Shown here piece after piece: positions 35,901 to 47,370 of a DNA stretch of 64,000 nt. The translations under genes were made by a program, and so were the position numbers. This DNA comes from Apium graveolens (lineage: Eukaryota; Streptophyta; Magnoliopsida; Apiales; Apiaceae). The notes beneath the pieces are model-generated. The model searched no databases and had not been told where the DNA came from. It saw only the letters and a program-made list of their open reading frames with translations. Numbering within the stretch: position 1 is the first letter of the stretch; each line of letters starts with the position of its first letter. The stretch covers positions 3,905,847-3,969,846 of the forward strand of contig NC_133647.1 in the NCBI RefSeq assembly GCF_009905375.1. Reading direction: 5' to 3'.

Positions 35901-38045
35901 AATATGGTCATGTATGACAGTTACAAGCTCAGATTGAGTGGAAGGCACGGGCTCAGATGATACACGATGATACAGGAAGCTCCTCCTTCGGGTCAGATGA
36001 ATCATCGACACAACACAAGGTCACGAAAGGGATAGTGTCGGAATCAGGGTGATGCGGGTGGAGGTCCATCGAACTCACTGCGGGTGTCAGAATCATCTGA
36101 AATAGAGTTTGGATACTGAAAATAGCAACACAATATGCTCAACTATACAAGCACAATATACTCAACTATATAAGCACAATAAAACCTTAAGCTAACCATA
36201 TAAACATATTTAGGTTAGATGTCCTAAGGTTGTACTCAGATTAAGATTTTATTGCGCTTATATAGTTGCGTATATTTGTGTTGAAACTTGAAAATATCCA
36301 AACTCTAGTTCAGATGATTCACACACCCGCAGTGAGTTTGACAGACCACCTGCATCCCCTGATTCTGAGACTGAGACAGACCTTTCCATGACCCTGCCTT
36401 GAATGATTCATCCAACCCGGAGGAGGAGCTTCCTGTATAATAGGAGCCTAGCCTTGCCTTAGCATGTAGCTGTTATACCTGCCCTAGCTAGTTGGACCTT
36501 CGTAGATTCTTTGAGGAGTCAGGCAGATTCTTTGAGGAGTGTCCATATCTTCAGCTGCTTCTTCTGAGCTGACTCCGGCCAGCTGTGCAGAGTCTGCAGA
36601 CCCACACCTGTTCCTTATCATGTGCATGCTGAGTTGGTTCGTCAGTGTGAGACTCTGCATGGTCATATTGAGGAGCTTGTAGCCCTATTTGATTCATTTT
36701 CTGGCAGAGCACCTGCACCACCTCCTATGTATGTCTGGTACGGGTACCAACTTGAGGCATTGAAGAATGTCGTTAGTCGGAGGATTGATGCCTTTTCCGA
36801 GTCGTGAAACATAAGCACGGACTGCAGGAAGGTTCTGAGGTTGGCTTGTTGGGTTTAAACGGAAACAACCAAACCACTACCTTCTCCAAGAAAAAAAACA
36901 AAACAACTACCTTCTCCAAGAAATAAAAAAAAAAACAAAAAAAACGATCGAACCAGCTGAACAGGCAGAAGCAATACATTTATTTAATAAGCAAAACTTG
37001 AAGCAAAGTGCAGGTTATTAAAGCCACTAAAACCGGACTGCACATATTAACTAGTGTATTATTTTTAATTTTTGCATTTTTTCATTTTTTGTTTACATCC
37101 ATTATGCACTTGTGTGCGTGTGCGCAAAGGACAAAGCACTAGATGTATTTTTACATTATTTTTTTGTACATACCACTAAGTTTCTTCCAATCCACATTAG
37201 AAGCACCAGCCTTTATACATTGCAGTTCACTGACATCAACCTTAAACCCGTCTCTCTGTACTACTAAATTGTGCTCACTAACATTCTCTATACGATGTTC
37301 AAAGGCTTACATGTCAATAAAGAACAAAAGGGTTACCTATAAATCAGCAAAAACTATAAATTGTGCTTAGCTAACATCAGCCTTAACCCCGTCTATCTAT
37401 ACTACTAAATTGTGCTCACTAACATACTCTGCATATCCCAGACTTCTATCAAAATATTACATAATGTTCAAAATCTCATAATTCGAAAAACAACAAAAGG
37501 GCTACCTATAAAAAATGAAACGAATAAATTGCGGTTAACTAACATCAGCGTCAACCCCACCTTTCAATACTACCAAATTGTGCTCACTAACATATGATTT
37601 CTATCGAAACATTACATGACATTCAAAAGCTCATAAATAGATAATCAACAAAAAGGTCACCTCTAAAAAAGAGAAACATATAAATTACGCTAAACTAACA
37701 TCAGCCTTAACCCCGTCTATCAATACTACCAAATTGTACTCACTAACATACAACTTATACTGAAACATTACATAATATTCAAAATCTCATAAATCGAAAA
37801 ACAACAAAATAATTACCTATAAAGAACAGAAACATGGTAACCAACAAGACCAGAAGTGCGACATAAAGTTGAATTGGAGGCACATTTTGAACCATCCACT
37901 CATTCTTGTTAATAAAAGGAGGCAACTTTTGAGTCCACTCCTGTTTATTAATCTCCACACTCAAATGTTGAACCCAATCTTGCCCTTTCTTTAACAAATC
38001 TTGAACTTCTGACTTCAAAATCTCTACTTTCTCATTCATATCCAT
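32945..38045 (-). CDS. SRPRB: Signal recognition particle receptor subunit beta
   Basis: Six exons, 5' to 3' on the minus strand: 38045-37817, 35101-35019, 34619-34533, 34329-34181, 34100-33969, 33134-32945; they join in frame to 289 codons. SR-beta is the small GTPase that anchors SR-alpha to the ER membrane for co-translational targeting. A membrane segment (IQLYVALLVLLVTMFLFFI, about residues 58-76) precedes the GTPase domain. G1 is GLSGSGKT (92-99), G3 is DVPGH (144-148) and G4 is NKVD (206-209). An in-frame ATG six codons upstream (38063) is an alternative start. Intron 1 (2.7 kb) holds a tandem array and a foldback; intron 5 holds an Emigrant-like MITE. Confidence 0.96.
33738..33912. 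mobile_element. Emigrant-like MITE in SRPRB intron 5
   Basis: The ends are CAGTTAAACCTCTTTAAAGT and its near inverse ending CATCGAGGTTCAACTG. Interior 'gttgggacc' blocks match the element at 60760-60916. The CAGT(T)AAACCTC start resembles the pogo/Emigrant MITE family. TA follows on the right but the left flank is not TA. Confidence 0.75.
34964..34977 (+). repeat. Run of 14 G in SRPRB intron 2
   Basis: Uninterrupted G tract in the intron between exons 2 and 3 of SRPRB. On the transcribed minus-strand message this is a C run. Length errors are likely here in sequencing. Confidence 0.9.
35565..36862. repeat. Large inverted repeat (foldback) in SRPRB intron 1
   Basis: The left arm (about 35565-36150) and right arm (about 36230-36862) are inverted diverged copies. 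Examples are 'aggaagctcctcct' near 35970 against 'aggaggagcttcct' near 36420; 'gcggagctc'-like matches at 35740 and 36675; and 'gactcggaaa(g/a)tgcatcgatcctccgac'-type matches near 35615 and 36780. Arms are about 550-600 bp with a loop of about 100 bp near 36190. The arms contain protein-like remnants (CETLHGHIEELVAL on the plus strand at about 36648) that look like part of an older mobile-element gene. Confidence 0.75.
37228..37830 (-). repeat. Four tandem repeats in SRPRB intron 1 copying the donor site
   Basis: Units start at about 37228, 37371, 37539 and 37695 with the block '(c)taacatcagccttaacccc'; spacing is 143-168 bp. On the minus strand each carries an 'atag|gt'-type sequence matching the real exon 1 donor (GT at 37816-37815). 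The copies are at 37660-37659, 37505-37504 and 37336-37335. Confidence 0.88.
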
Positions 38046-38335
38046 TCCTGATACAACCCACAATCAAATTAATCATTATAATTGCAAAAGATTCAAAACC
38101 CATGTCATAAAATATCATAATAACAACAATTAAGAAACAAAAATGAGTACTAGGAAAACCCTATTTCAAGAAAGTAAAAATCTCTACTTTCTCATTCATA
38201 TCCATTCATGATACAACCCACAATCACAATAATTATTATTATTACTAAAGATTCAAAACCCATGTCATAAAATATAATATTAACAACAATTGAGCAACAA
38301 AAATGGAAAATTGAAAAACCCTAATTCAAGAAAGT
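38020..38335 (-). repeat. Tandem duplication of the SRPRB start region
   Basis: Unit 1 (about 38020-38176) and unit 2 (about 38177-38335) share 'aaaatctctactttctcatt', 'gattcaaaacccatgtcataa' and 'aattcaagaaagtga'-type blocks in the same order. Unit 1 contains the real start codon. Unit 2 lies upstream in the leader and carries a copy of it. Confidence 0.9.
38161..38205 (-). CDS. Upstream ORF in SRPRB leader, 14 codons
   Basis: In the upstream copy of the duplicated leader, an ATG at 38205 opens MDMNEKVEIFTFLK and stops at 38161. Its first nine residues are identical to the start of SRPRB. If the transcript begins beyond 38205 it would be a uORF and could lower SRPRB translation. The leader extent is inferred. 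Confidence 0.45.
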   Translation of the reverse strand: MDMNEKVEIFTFLK

Positions 38336-38345
38336 GAGTGTACCT

Positions 38346-38817
38346 TGATTGTATGTATATGTGTGTGTATGTTTCTCAACAGCTTGGGTCTGCTTAGTTC
38401 TGTCAAAACCCAGGCTCAAAAACAATACCCTTCCTCTAGATTTACTAATGCTAGTGTTCTGTAGATTTTGTAGATATATCGGACGATACGTTTTGTTTTG
38501 TTTTTCTTTTTCTTTTTTAAGCCCAGCGATGCCGATACATTTCTCTCAAAGAGAGGCAGAGAGAACAATCCCAAACATATTACCGTTTGCTTTTTTCCGT
38601 AAAAATTAACTTTTGTTTTTCTTTGCAAAAAAATAAAATGAGTTAAAAAATTAAGGTATTATTAATATTTTTTATATAATACGAATCAGTAGATTATTTT
38701 TAATTATAAAAATTTATTTGAAAGTACAAAATTATTATATCTAATTATGTCCCGAATTTTGCGGGAATTCCCGATCTAGCATGGTGCGGATGGGAAAAAG
38801 AGTCCATGTTCAGGGGG
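38346..38817. other. Region upstream of SRPRB
   Basis: Probable SRPRB promoter on the minus strand. It has no clear gene; around 38500-38520 it is T-rich. No confident TATA box was assigned. Confidence 0.4.
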
Positions 38818-39892
38818 TGTTGGTCCCAAATATCGCTTTTTGCGATAAAATGACCTTCATTATCACTTTAAGAAAGATGACCCCTAATGTCACTTCAAAA
38901 CGGGTCTCGGGATCTGTTTTTATATAAATCAAAAACGTGAATGCGGGCAGCGTTTTTCATTGTTTTTTTTTTGTTTTTTAGTACTAAAATGCAAGTTGAG
39001 AAAATGACTTTGTTAAAAACATGATCTCAAGTTCCGTTTTGCATTTTTCTTTATTTTTTTATTTTTTTGCCAAAAATAATAAATAATATTATATTTTTAA
39101 GCTTAACAAGTTATTTCAAGAAATGTTTTGTTCATATTTCATTGATATCTATAAATATTTTAATATCTTTAAAATCCAAATTGAGAATTGGTGAAACCTA
39201 AAAAATTAAAAACAGTTAATAATTACGATTCGGTTCCTAGGGTTTAGGGCCTAAATCCTATATTAAATTAGGGTTTAGGCTCTAGGCTTAAAGGCCCTAC
39301 ACCCTAAACCCTAAATCGGTGCACGTTTTATTAATTTATTTTTTAATATTTCTAAAACCCAAAAGGGGATCGGTGAACCCTAAAATGTTAAAAAATGTTA
39401 AATTAGGGATTACTTTTTAATATTTTAAGGTTTACGAGTTCTTAATTTAGATTTTAAAAATATTAAAATAATTATAAATATAAATAAAATACGAATAAAA
39501 TATCTCTTGAAATAAAGTTTTGAGCTTGAGGATATAACATTATTTAAAAATAAATAAATTAAAAAAAATACTAAAAACGTAAATAGAAACAACGTTCTTG
39601 TTTGAAAACAAAACATAAACTCGTGTTTTTACAACAAAAACATGAACTCATGTTTTTACAACAAAAACATGAATTGAAATCATGTTTTTACAACAAAAAC
39701 ATGAATTGAAATCATGTTTCAAAGGTTAAAAAAATAAAAAAAGAAACAAAACGTCACACGCATTGACGTTTTTGTTTAATAACAAAAACAGAACATCATC
39801 CTCCGTTTTGAAGTGACATTTGGGGCCACATTTTTCAAAAGTGATATTGAGGGCCATTCAATATCAAATAGTGACATTCACGGCCTTTATTC
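38818..39892. mobile_element. TIR element, family shared with 19284-20080
   Basis: The ends form an inverted repeat of about 80 bp built from 'aatgtcact' and 'ggcc' blocks (38820-38905 against 39805-39892). The interior contains 'gggtttagggcctaaatcc' and 'accctaaaccctaaat' telomere-like runs and several 'aaaacatgaattgaaatcatg' direct repeats (about 39640-39715). 'gg(a/g)gatcggtgaaccctaaaa' is also found in the 19284 copy. No transposase. Confidence 0.7.
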
Positions 39893-40360
39893 GTTCAGGG
39901 TTCGGGGAGTTAATAACACCGATCGACCCCAAATTGACCCGATACATATCATTATAAATAAATTTTAAATATTTTTCTTATAATAATATAATTTTAATTT
40001 TTTAGTAATTAGACTAATATACCTTACAATAGGTATTTAATCTCAAAATTTATGGGTTCAGCGAGAATCGAACTCTACTACAAAAAGTAAACTTTCGCTG
40101 CTTAAATAATCTAATCCAACTTTAACAATATGTATGAAAATAAAAATAAGTAAGACAATTTAGTGATTAACTTTATGTCATTACATTTTCATTTATTTAA
40201 ATTTACGAGCTATAATCAAATTTATAAAAATATATTGTCCATTATTACGCAATTGTTATGTGAATATAAAATAAAGTTAAAATAATCATTTATAGTATTC
40301 AAAAATTATTTCTTTATAGGTGCAATTTCGTTTAAGATAATATTTCGATATATATATATA

Positions 40361-41062
40361 GGGGCTACTCCAATAAAACCAATTTAGAATGGAAACTGGA
40401 AACCAATTAATTTTTTTTAAATTAATTCGAAATATAACACATATGGTATGCAAATCGATCGTTGAGAGATGTAGAAAAATACAGTGAAATCGGATTTTTA
40501 AAAAAACTTACAGTTTGACGGGAAAAATTAAATTAAAAACGGAGGGGAAAAGCTGAAATTGGATGTGGGAGAGTGCAGATTAGTTGAGTGGAGTGATTTA
40601 GGGGGGACCATTAGATTATATAGATCTAAGAGCAAGTACAATAGTGTTTTAGTGGGTTCCTTATAAATATATAAAATATTAGCTCTTACTGATTTAAGAC
40701 ATGATTTTGAAATTGAACTCCAACAATGATCCTTATCTTCATTCCTTATTAATATTATATTAATAAATTTGAAAATATATGTGGAAGAAAGAGAGAGAGA
40801 AAAGTAAAAAGAAGAAAGAGAGATGAATTTTTTATTGCTAAAAATGTTATAAGGGAGTACTAGAAGTTCCTTAAAGATAAAGAAGGAAGGTCATGTCTTA
40901 GTGATTTAAGGAAGTACTAAGACACTGTTGGAGCACCATTTTTTGTCAAAATCCTTATAATTGAATTTAAGAGCTCATATAAGGGAGCTGTTGGACTTGC
41001 TCTAATGACTTAAATTGGTTCCTAGTTTTATTTTAATTTTAAATTGTATTTGATCATTCCCC
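40361..41062. mobile_element. TIR element family B, copy 1
   Basis: It starts GGGGCTACTCCAATAAAACC after a TA run and ends with the loose inverse 'aaattg...tttgatcattcccc' before another TA run. 'ggaaactggaaaccaatt' and its inverse 'aaattggttcctagttt' mark the terminal repeats. A Tourist-like MITE is nested in it. Confidence 0.65.
40630..41002. mobile_element. Tourist-like MITE, 373 bp, TSD TAA
   Basis: It starts GAGCAAGTACAATAG and ends with the inverse CTGTTGGACTTGCTC. TAA flanks both sides (40627-40629 and 41003-41005), the 3-bp duplication of PIF/Harbinger-type MITEs. A second internal inverted pair is 'attagctctta'/'taagagctcat'. Nested inside the element at 40361-41062. Confidence 0.85.
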
Positions 41063-41082
41063 TATATATATTTATATATATA

Positions 41083-42428
41083 GGGCTGTTCAAATAGAAA
41101 CTGGCTTAAAATAAAAACTAGAAACTAATGCCCAACCCACCTCCCTTTAGTACTATCCACCCACCTCATTCTCAATCCACTGTAATCAGCCCCGACTGTT
41201 CCCCCAAAACCCCAAAATTCAACTTATCTCATTACCCCACCATATCACAGTCATCACCTCTACCACCATCATCAGCCCCCGTTACCACCATCATCCATTT
41301 TCGTTCCTCTCCATTTACCCCATATATTCCTTCATTCATATTTTTTAAACATTTCTTCTTCTTTTTTATGAGTTTTTTTCCTCACCTCTCTACACATGAT
41401 AATCACCGTATTAATAGTTAAAAATTACTGATTTTTGTTTGATATTATGGTTGTTACAGTCATGGTGATGAAGATGAGATAGGTGGTGGTGTTATAATGA
41501 TTGTGTTTAATGAACAGTATAAATAACATGTGTGCTATATTCCTGCGATAAATCACTAATTTTACTTACAAAATCACTAAAATTTAGCTAATTTAACTAT
41601 TAATATAAAAGGAACATAGAGAGATATTGAACTTTGTTGGGCCTTGTCCACTTATGTGGGTTATGGTTTTATTAAGCCCAAATAAATAAACGAAAAAAAT
41701 ACGGGAAAAGGTCTGAGAGCAGACAAAGAAATAAAAAAGGGGGAGTCAAAGTGTTGCTGTAAGTATGGTATTCATACTGATATACTCTTCAATCACTAAA
41801 TCGTACAACGACAATCATTAAAATGCACATAATAATCAATATATTGTACATAGAAATCACTATTTACATGGTCTGGTTTCTAGGGTTTAGGGCCTAAAGG
41901 CCTAAACCCTAAACCCTAAAAACCTATTTAGGAAATTGGTGAACCCTAAAAACTTAACAACTACTAAATTAAGTGCCAATTTAAATTTTAGATGGTAATT
42001 TCTAGATTTTTGAATCACTAATTATGCTTACGATAATCACTAACATTAATAAAATTATGAAATTATAGTAATTCTAGTTTAGTGATTCTGTTAAGTATAA
42101 ATAGTGATTATCTCCGGAATATAGCAAATATCTTTGGAATATAGCAAATATGGTATGCAAATTGATCGTTGGGAGATGGAGAAAAATATAGCGAAGTCAT
42201 ATTTTAAAAAAGGTTTGTCGATTAACGAAAAAATTAAATTAAAAACATGAATAAAAATTTTCACGCAAGGATAGATAGTACACAGAGGAGTCACGTGAAA
42301 TTGGAGGGAGGAGAAAGAATGAGTAGATAAAATTTGTGTGGTGGAGATTCAAGTGACGCTATAAAACTAATGGTTGTCATTGGTTTCTAGTTTTTAGAAT
42401 AAGGTTGGTTTCTATTTGATCATCTCCC
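41083..42428. mobile_element. TIR element family B, copy 2 (1.35 kb)
   Basis: Terminal repeats of about 48 bp: 'caaatagaaactggcttaaa' at 41091 and the inverse near 42400, with 'aaaaactagaaac(t/c)aatg' inside. It is flanked by TATATA runs. It holds a telomere-like stretch at 41887-41930 and no transposase. It is adjacent to copy 1. Confidence 0.75.
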
Positions 42429-43043
42429 TATATATATCTCCCTATATATATATATTTATGTGTGTGTGTTCGTACCTCGCACAGGTTTTTGCACTAGTAA
42501 ACTTTTATTTTAGATTTTTAGTGTATGCTTCGAATTAACAAATGTACTAATTAAAATAAAAAATAATTTTTAATAATGATATTTATTTTAAATTTCTTTA
42601 AATATGTTTATACACAATAATTGGTATAAAAGTTAAAATTAAATAAAGAAATCTAATCACACTTAATTTAAATATACAATTCACTATATTCGAAAAAAAT
42701 ACTTCATCCATAAATATTAACCATCCACAAATCTAATTATTGAGAAATTTTAATCATCCGCAAATTTTGATTTATATTTGACAAATGACTTCTTACTTAA
42801 GAAAGATGTGCTTTGTGGAATTGATTGTAGATTGTAGAATGTGAAATGTGATTGACCTATATTTATATTGAGTGATTGAAATTGATTAATTATAAAAATT
42901 ATGGCATGAGATATATTTTGAATCAGCAGTTAATGAAGGAGAGATTTGACAATTTTTCCTGTTTAATAATTAGTTGTAGTCATAACGTGTCATGCTATTC
43001 AAATAATTATCCCTCTATTCAAGCAACTATCTATAAAATTAAA
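42429..43043. other. AT-rich spacer before second copia element
   Basis: A short TA/TG microsatellite lies at about 42430-42470. No gene or further repeat is recognised. Confidence 0.5.
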
Positions 43044-43591
43044 TGTTAGATATATTTGTGATGTCATGTCTAATCTGATTTGTTTAGTTTCAGAACTTAA
43101 TATTAGAACTTAACTGGAAATCAGAACTTACTGAAGATAGGAAGTTATCAGAACTTAAGGCGTCAGAACTTATATCAGGACTTAAGTGCGGTTACACATC
43201 AGATAAGGAAAGCAGCTGATTTACTGGAGAGGATCTGGATTAAACAAAAGAAGATATGTTTGGAGAGCTGGACAGCTAAAGGACTGCAGTAGATAATCTC
43301 TGATTGATGTATTCTAGGAAACATAATCATTATCATATCAATTAGTAGTTATCTTGTAACTGTGTATTATATAAACACAGATTATGGTTTACACTATAAG
43401 TGTTATCATTCACGAGAATATTATTCATTATAACCCTAGCAGCTCTTAGTGATATCATGCATCACTAAGAGAGTAGATTAAACTTACTGTAACAGAGTTT
43501 GATATATTGAATAAACTTGTTTTCTGTTATAATCGAATTGATTGTATATACTATATTCAACCCCGTTCTATAGTATCATTGAGGCCTAACA
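43044..43591 (+). repeat. 5' LTR, 548 bp
   Basis: It begins TGTTAGATAT and ends GAGGCCTAACA, with inverted TGTTAG/CTAACA ends. A TATATAAA box at 43368-43375 and several 'cagaactta' subrepeats (about 43090-43180) fit an LTR promoter. The primer binding site follows within 3 bp. Confidence 0.9.
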
Positions 43592-43593
43592 AG

Positions 43594-43605
43594 TGGTATC
43601 AGAGC
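43594..43605 (+). other. Primer binding site (initiator tRNA-Met)
   Basis: TGGTATCAGAGC is the standard plant copia primer binding site, complementary to the 3' end of initiator methionine tRNA. Its position next to the LTR end fixes the LTR border. Confidence 0.95.
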
Positions 43606-43653
43606 CAATCTGTTAAGCTTACAAACAGTTAAGGTCCAAACAAACAATCAATC

Positions 43654-45952
43654 ATGTCTGATCAACCAAAAACACAAGACCCTCAAGAACCTGCAAAGGT
43701 TCAACCCATTCACAACACCAGTAGATATGAATCCATCAGGGTTCCTATGTTTAGGGTGTCTGAGTACCCTGTATGGAGTGTGAAGATGGCCATGTTTATG
43801 GAAGCTACGGATCCAGAATATTTAGACAGAATTTATGATGGTCCACACAAGCCCACAAAGCTTTCTGTTACAGTTGAGAATGATCCACAGAAGATGATTC
43901 CCAAAGAAAAGAAAGATCTCACCACTGAAGACATCTCTTCACTAGGCAAGGATGCAAAAGTAAGACACTTGCTTTATAGTGCACTTGACAATGTCATGTC
44001 AAACAGGGTGATTGGATGCAAGACTGCAAAAGAAATATGGGATGCATTGGAAGTGAGATGTCAAGGAACCAATGTCATAAAAAAGAACAGGAAGACAATA
44101 CTCACACAGGAGTATGAGCACTTTGACTCAAAATATGATGAGTCACTAACTGATACATATGACAGATTCACAAAGCTGTTGAATGATCTGTCACTAGTGG
44201 ATAAGGAATATGATGAAGAAGATTCAAATCTGAAATTCCTACTAGCTCTTCCTGAAAAGTGGGATTTGAAAGCTACTACAATAAGAGACAACTATGAACT
44301 TGCTGATATGTCTCTTGATGAAATCTATGGGATGCTCAAGACTCATGAACTTGAGATGTTGCAAAGAAAGGAGAGGCATGAGGGAAGTATAAGACAGTTG
44401 CTTTAAAGGCTGAAGAAAATTCAATTGTCTCCAGGAAGGCAAAAGAAAAGGCTCTCATCATACAGTCTGATTCAGAGTCATCAGATTCTGATGATGATGA
44501 TTCAGAACCTGAAAATTTATCTGAAGTGGATGTTGATACAGAGATGATGCAACTGTGTGCTCTTATGGTGAAGGGTATCACAAAGATAGCCTACAAGAAA
44601 TTCAGAAAGGGTAAAAAGTTTTCCAAAAAAGGTGGAAGTTCTGACAAGAAAGGGTTCAGAAAGATTGATGGCGCAAAGGAGGAAAGTCTGACAGAGGAGA
44701 TAACTCAAATATCAAATGCTACAATTGTTGTGAAAGAGGTCACATCTCTCCTGATTGCAAGAAAGGAAAAGGTGATAAAGGCCAGGCACTTATCACAAAG
44801 AAGAAAAACTGGGCAGACACTTCAGAATATGAAGAAGAGGTGAACTATGCCTTAATGGCAAATGCTGATAGCAGTTCTGATGCTGCTGAACTAAAGGTAC
44901 CTCTATCAACTCTTGCTTTTGATACAGAAGATATTACTGAGTTAAGATTATTTCTGAAAAACATTTATATTAGCTATAGAGATCAGACTTTAGAGAATGA
45001 AAGATTAAAATCTGAAAATCTAAAGTACAAAAACAAAAATAGCTATCTTGAAGAAGAGTTAGTCAAGATGAGCACTATTAAGACAGAGAGTGATAATGCT
45101 GTGCATGTTAAGAATGAATTGCTTAAACGGAATGATTATCTAAAAACTAAATTAGAAAAAGAAAAAGAAATCATCAGGACTTGGACTAACTCATGCAAAA
45201 TAACTCAGAATATTCTAAGTAGTGGAAACTGGAAAGAGGGGTTAGGTTATAAAGAAGATGAAAGTGAGAAAGAGACTTTGCCGATTAAGCCAATAGCTAT
45301 CAAACAGACTGAAAAGCCAAAGATAAATTCTGTTAAATTTGTTGCAAAAACAGAAGTCAAAGAAAAGTCAACTTCTGACAAATTAAAACAGGATAAACCA
45401 GCTTTGGTAAACATTGGATTAATGACAAAGAAGCAGCTTAAGTATAAGCTGAAAGAGATTAAAAATGTGAACAAGGTAAAAGAAGCTAGGAAAAATAGGA
45501 ATGAAAATGAAGGTGTGAATAAAAGTAATAATTATATGCCTGTTCGTAATGCTCCTAGAAAGAAATGCTATAATTGTGAAAACTCTAACCATCTTGCTTC
45601 TTTTTACAGGAAAAATAAAGATATAAACTCTTTACCTCCTAGATCAGGAGTTAAGAGTCAGTCTGTTAGGTTTAAACCACAAAATCCTTGTTTTCATTGT
45701 GGTAGTTTATGGCATTCTATTCATACTTGTAAGGAATATCATAGTTTGTACTATGATTATTATGAAATAAAACATTCTTTAAAGAAAGTTAGCGTAATTC
45801 CTTCTAGTGTAAATTCTGATGCAAAGTCTGATATAAAGTCTGATAAAAAGCATGTTAGCATAAACTCTGAAACTAAATCCGCTGCAAATGCTAACAAACT
45901 TAACAAGGCCAAAGGATCCAAGCAAGTATGGGTCCTTAAAACTAATCAATAG
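43654..45952 (+). pseudogene. copia gag with zinc knuckles, frameshifted
   Basis: The first open part (43654-44406) is a Gag capsid-like region, including YPVWSVKMAMFMEATDPEY and KEIWDALE. A frame shift near 44385 ends it early; the sense continues in other frames to a CCHC knuckle (CYNCCERGHISPDC, about 44717-44758). 44840-45952 is a coiled-coil, lysine-rich region with a decayed knuckle (CYNCENSNHLASFY) and a further intact CCHC (CFHCGSLWHSIHTC, about 45688). The equivalent coiled coil is in the first copia element. Confidence 0.85.
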
Positions 45953-45964
45953 TGGTCTTTGTGA

Positions 45965-47370
45965 TTGCAGGGCAACAGGAAAAATATCCTGGTTCTGGAT
46001 AGTGGATGTTCAGGACATATGACTGGAAATAAAGCCCTGCTATCAGACTTTGTGGAGAAAGCTGGTCCAGGAGTTTCTTATGGAGATGGCAACATGGGAA
46101 AGACTCTGGGATATGACAATATCAATCTTGGGAATGTCATAATTGAAACAGTAGCTCTTGTCTCAGGACTTAAACACAATCTGCTAAGTGTGAGTCAAAT
46201 ATATATGAAGTTGTAAGTAATCCTACAGGAAAAGTGGTTCTGAAAGGTTACAGACGTGGTAACATATATGAAGCCAGACTTTCAACAAATTCGGATGGTT
46301 CTGCAGCCTGTCTGTTAAGCAGAGCATCAATTGAAGAAAGCTGGAATTGGCACAAGAGACGCTCTCATTTAAATTTCAACAACATAAATGAGCTAGTAAA
46401 GAAAGATCTTGTGAGAGGACTGCCAAAATCAATATTTGCTCCTGATGGTCTTTGTGACTCATGTCAAAAGGCAAAATAAAGAAAATCTTCATTCAAGAGC
46501 AAAACTGAATCCTCAATTCTTGAGCCTTATCACTTACTTCATGTTGATCTATTTGGTCTAGTCAATGTCATGTCTATTGCAAAGAAGAAATATGTTATGG
46601 TTATAGTGGATAATTTCACAAGATACACTTGGGTGTATTTCTTGCACAAGAAGAATGAAACTGCATCTACTCTAACTAATCATGTCAGACAGCTGGATAA
46701 GTTAGTCAAAAATTCTGTTAAAATAATAAGAAGTGATAATGACACTGATTTCAAGAATTCAATCATGGAAGACTTCTGTAAAGAGTAAGGAATAAAGAAG
46801 GAATTTTCTGCACTGGAACTCCACAGCAGAATGGAGTTGTAGAAAGAAAGAACTGGACTCTTATTGAAGCTGCACGAACTATGCTTGATGAAGCAAAGCT
46901 ACCAACCTATTTTTGGGCTGAAACTTTGCAGACTGCTTATTTTACACAGAATGCTACACTCATAAACAAGTATGGAAAAATACCATATGAGACGGTGAAG
47001 AAAAAAGCCAAATATGAAATACTTTCATGTATTTGGATGCAAGTATTTTTTTCTTAAGACTCATCCTGAACAGCTGTCAAAATTTGATCTAAAAGCTGAT
47101 GAAGGAATTTTTGTTGTATATCCACTTTCCACAAAAGCCTTCAGAGTCTACAATTTAAGAACAGGGGTTGTCATGGAATCTATCAATGTATCTTTTGATG
47201 ATAAAAAGATTACTGGACTTGAAGATTTCAATGATCATGATCAACCGAGATTTGAAAATGAAGATGTAAATTATGATTCTGTAAATTCTGATGACCTAAA
47301 TCCTGATCATGTAAGTTCTGACGGGTTAAATTTTGATGTCATTGAAACTGTGGTAATTGCTCCAAAGTAA
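45965..47370 (+). pseudogene. copia protease and integrase, frameshifted
   Basis: Protease signature DSGCSGHMTGN near 45996 and HNLLSVSQ near 46176. Pre-integrase HKRRSHLN at about 46351 with CDSCQKAK before a TAA at 46477-46479. The integrase core begins HVDLFG at about 46541 and includes RSDND at about 46731 and QQNGVVERKNW at about 46826, in a shifted frame. A stop at 46786-46788 and shifts near 46800 and 47000 break it. Confidence 0.85.

Noticed and set aside
36484..36807. ORFs in the foldback arms as SRPRB alternative exons
   Set aside because: They mirror each other across the inverted repeat and lack matching splice sites; SRPRB exons 1 and 2 join in phase directly.
39230..39315. Interstitial telomere
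   Set aside because: The AGGGTTTAGGG runs are short, imperfect, in both orientations, and shared with dispersed TIR elements rather than a TTTAGGG array.
41128..41421. 97-codon proline/serine-rich ORF
   Set aside because: It starts inside the terminal repeat of a TIR element and has no relatives that I recognise; likely chance in C-rich sequence.
44061..44708. Minus-strand serine-rich ORFs over copia gag
   Set aside because: Antisense shadows of the lysine/glutamate/aspartate-rich gag frame.
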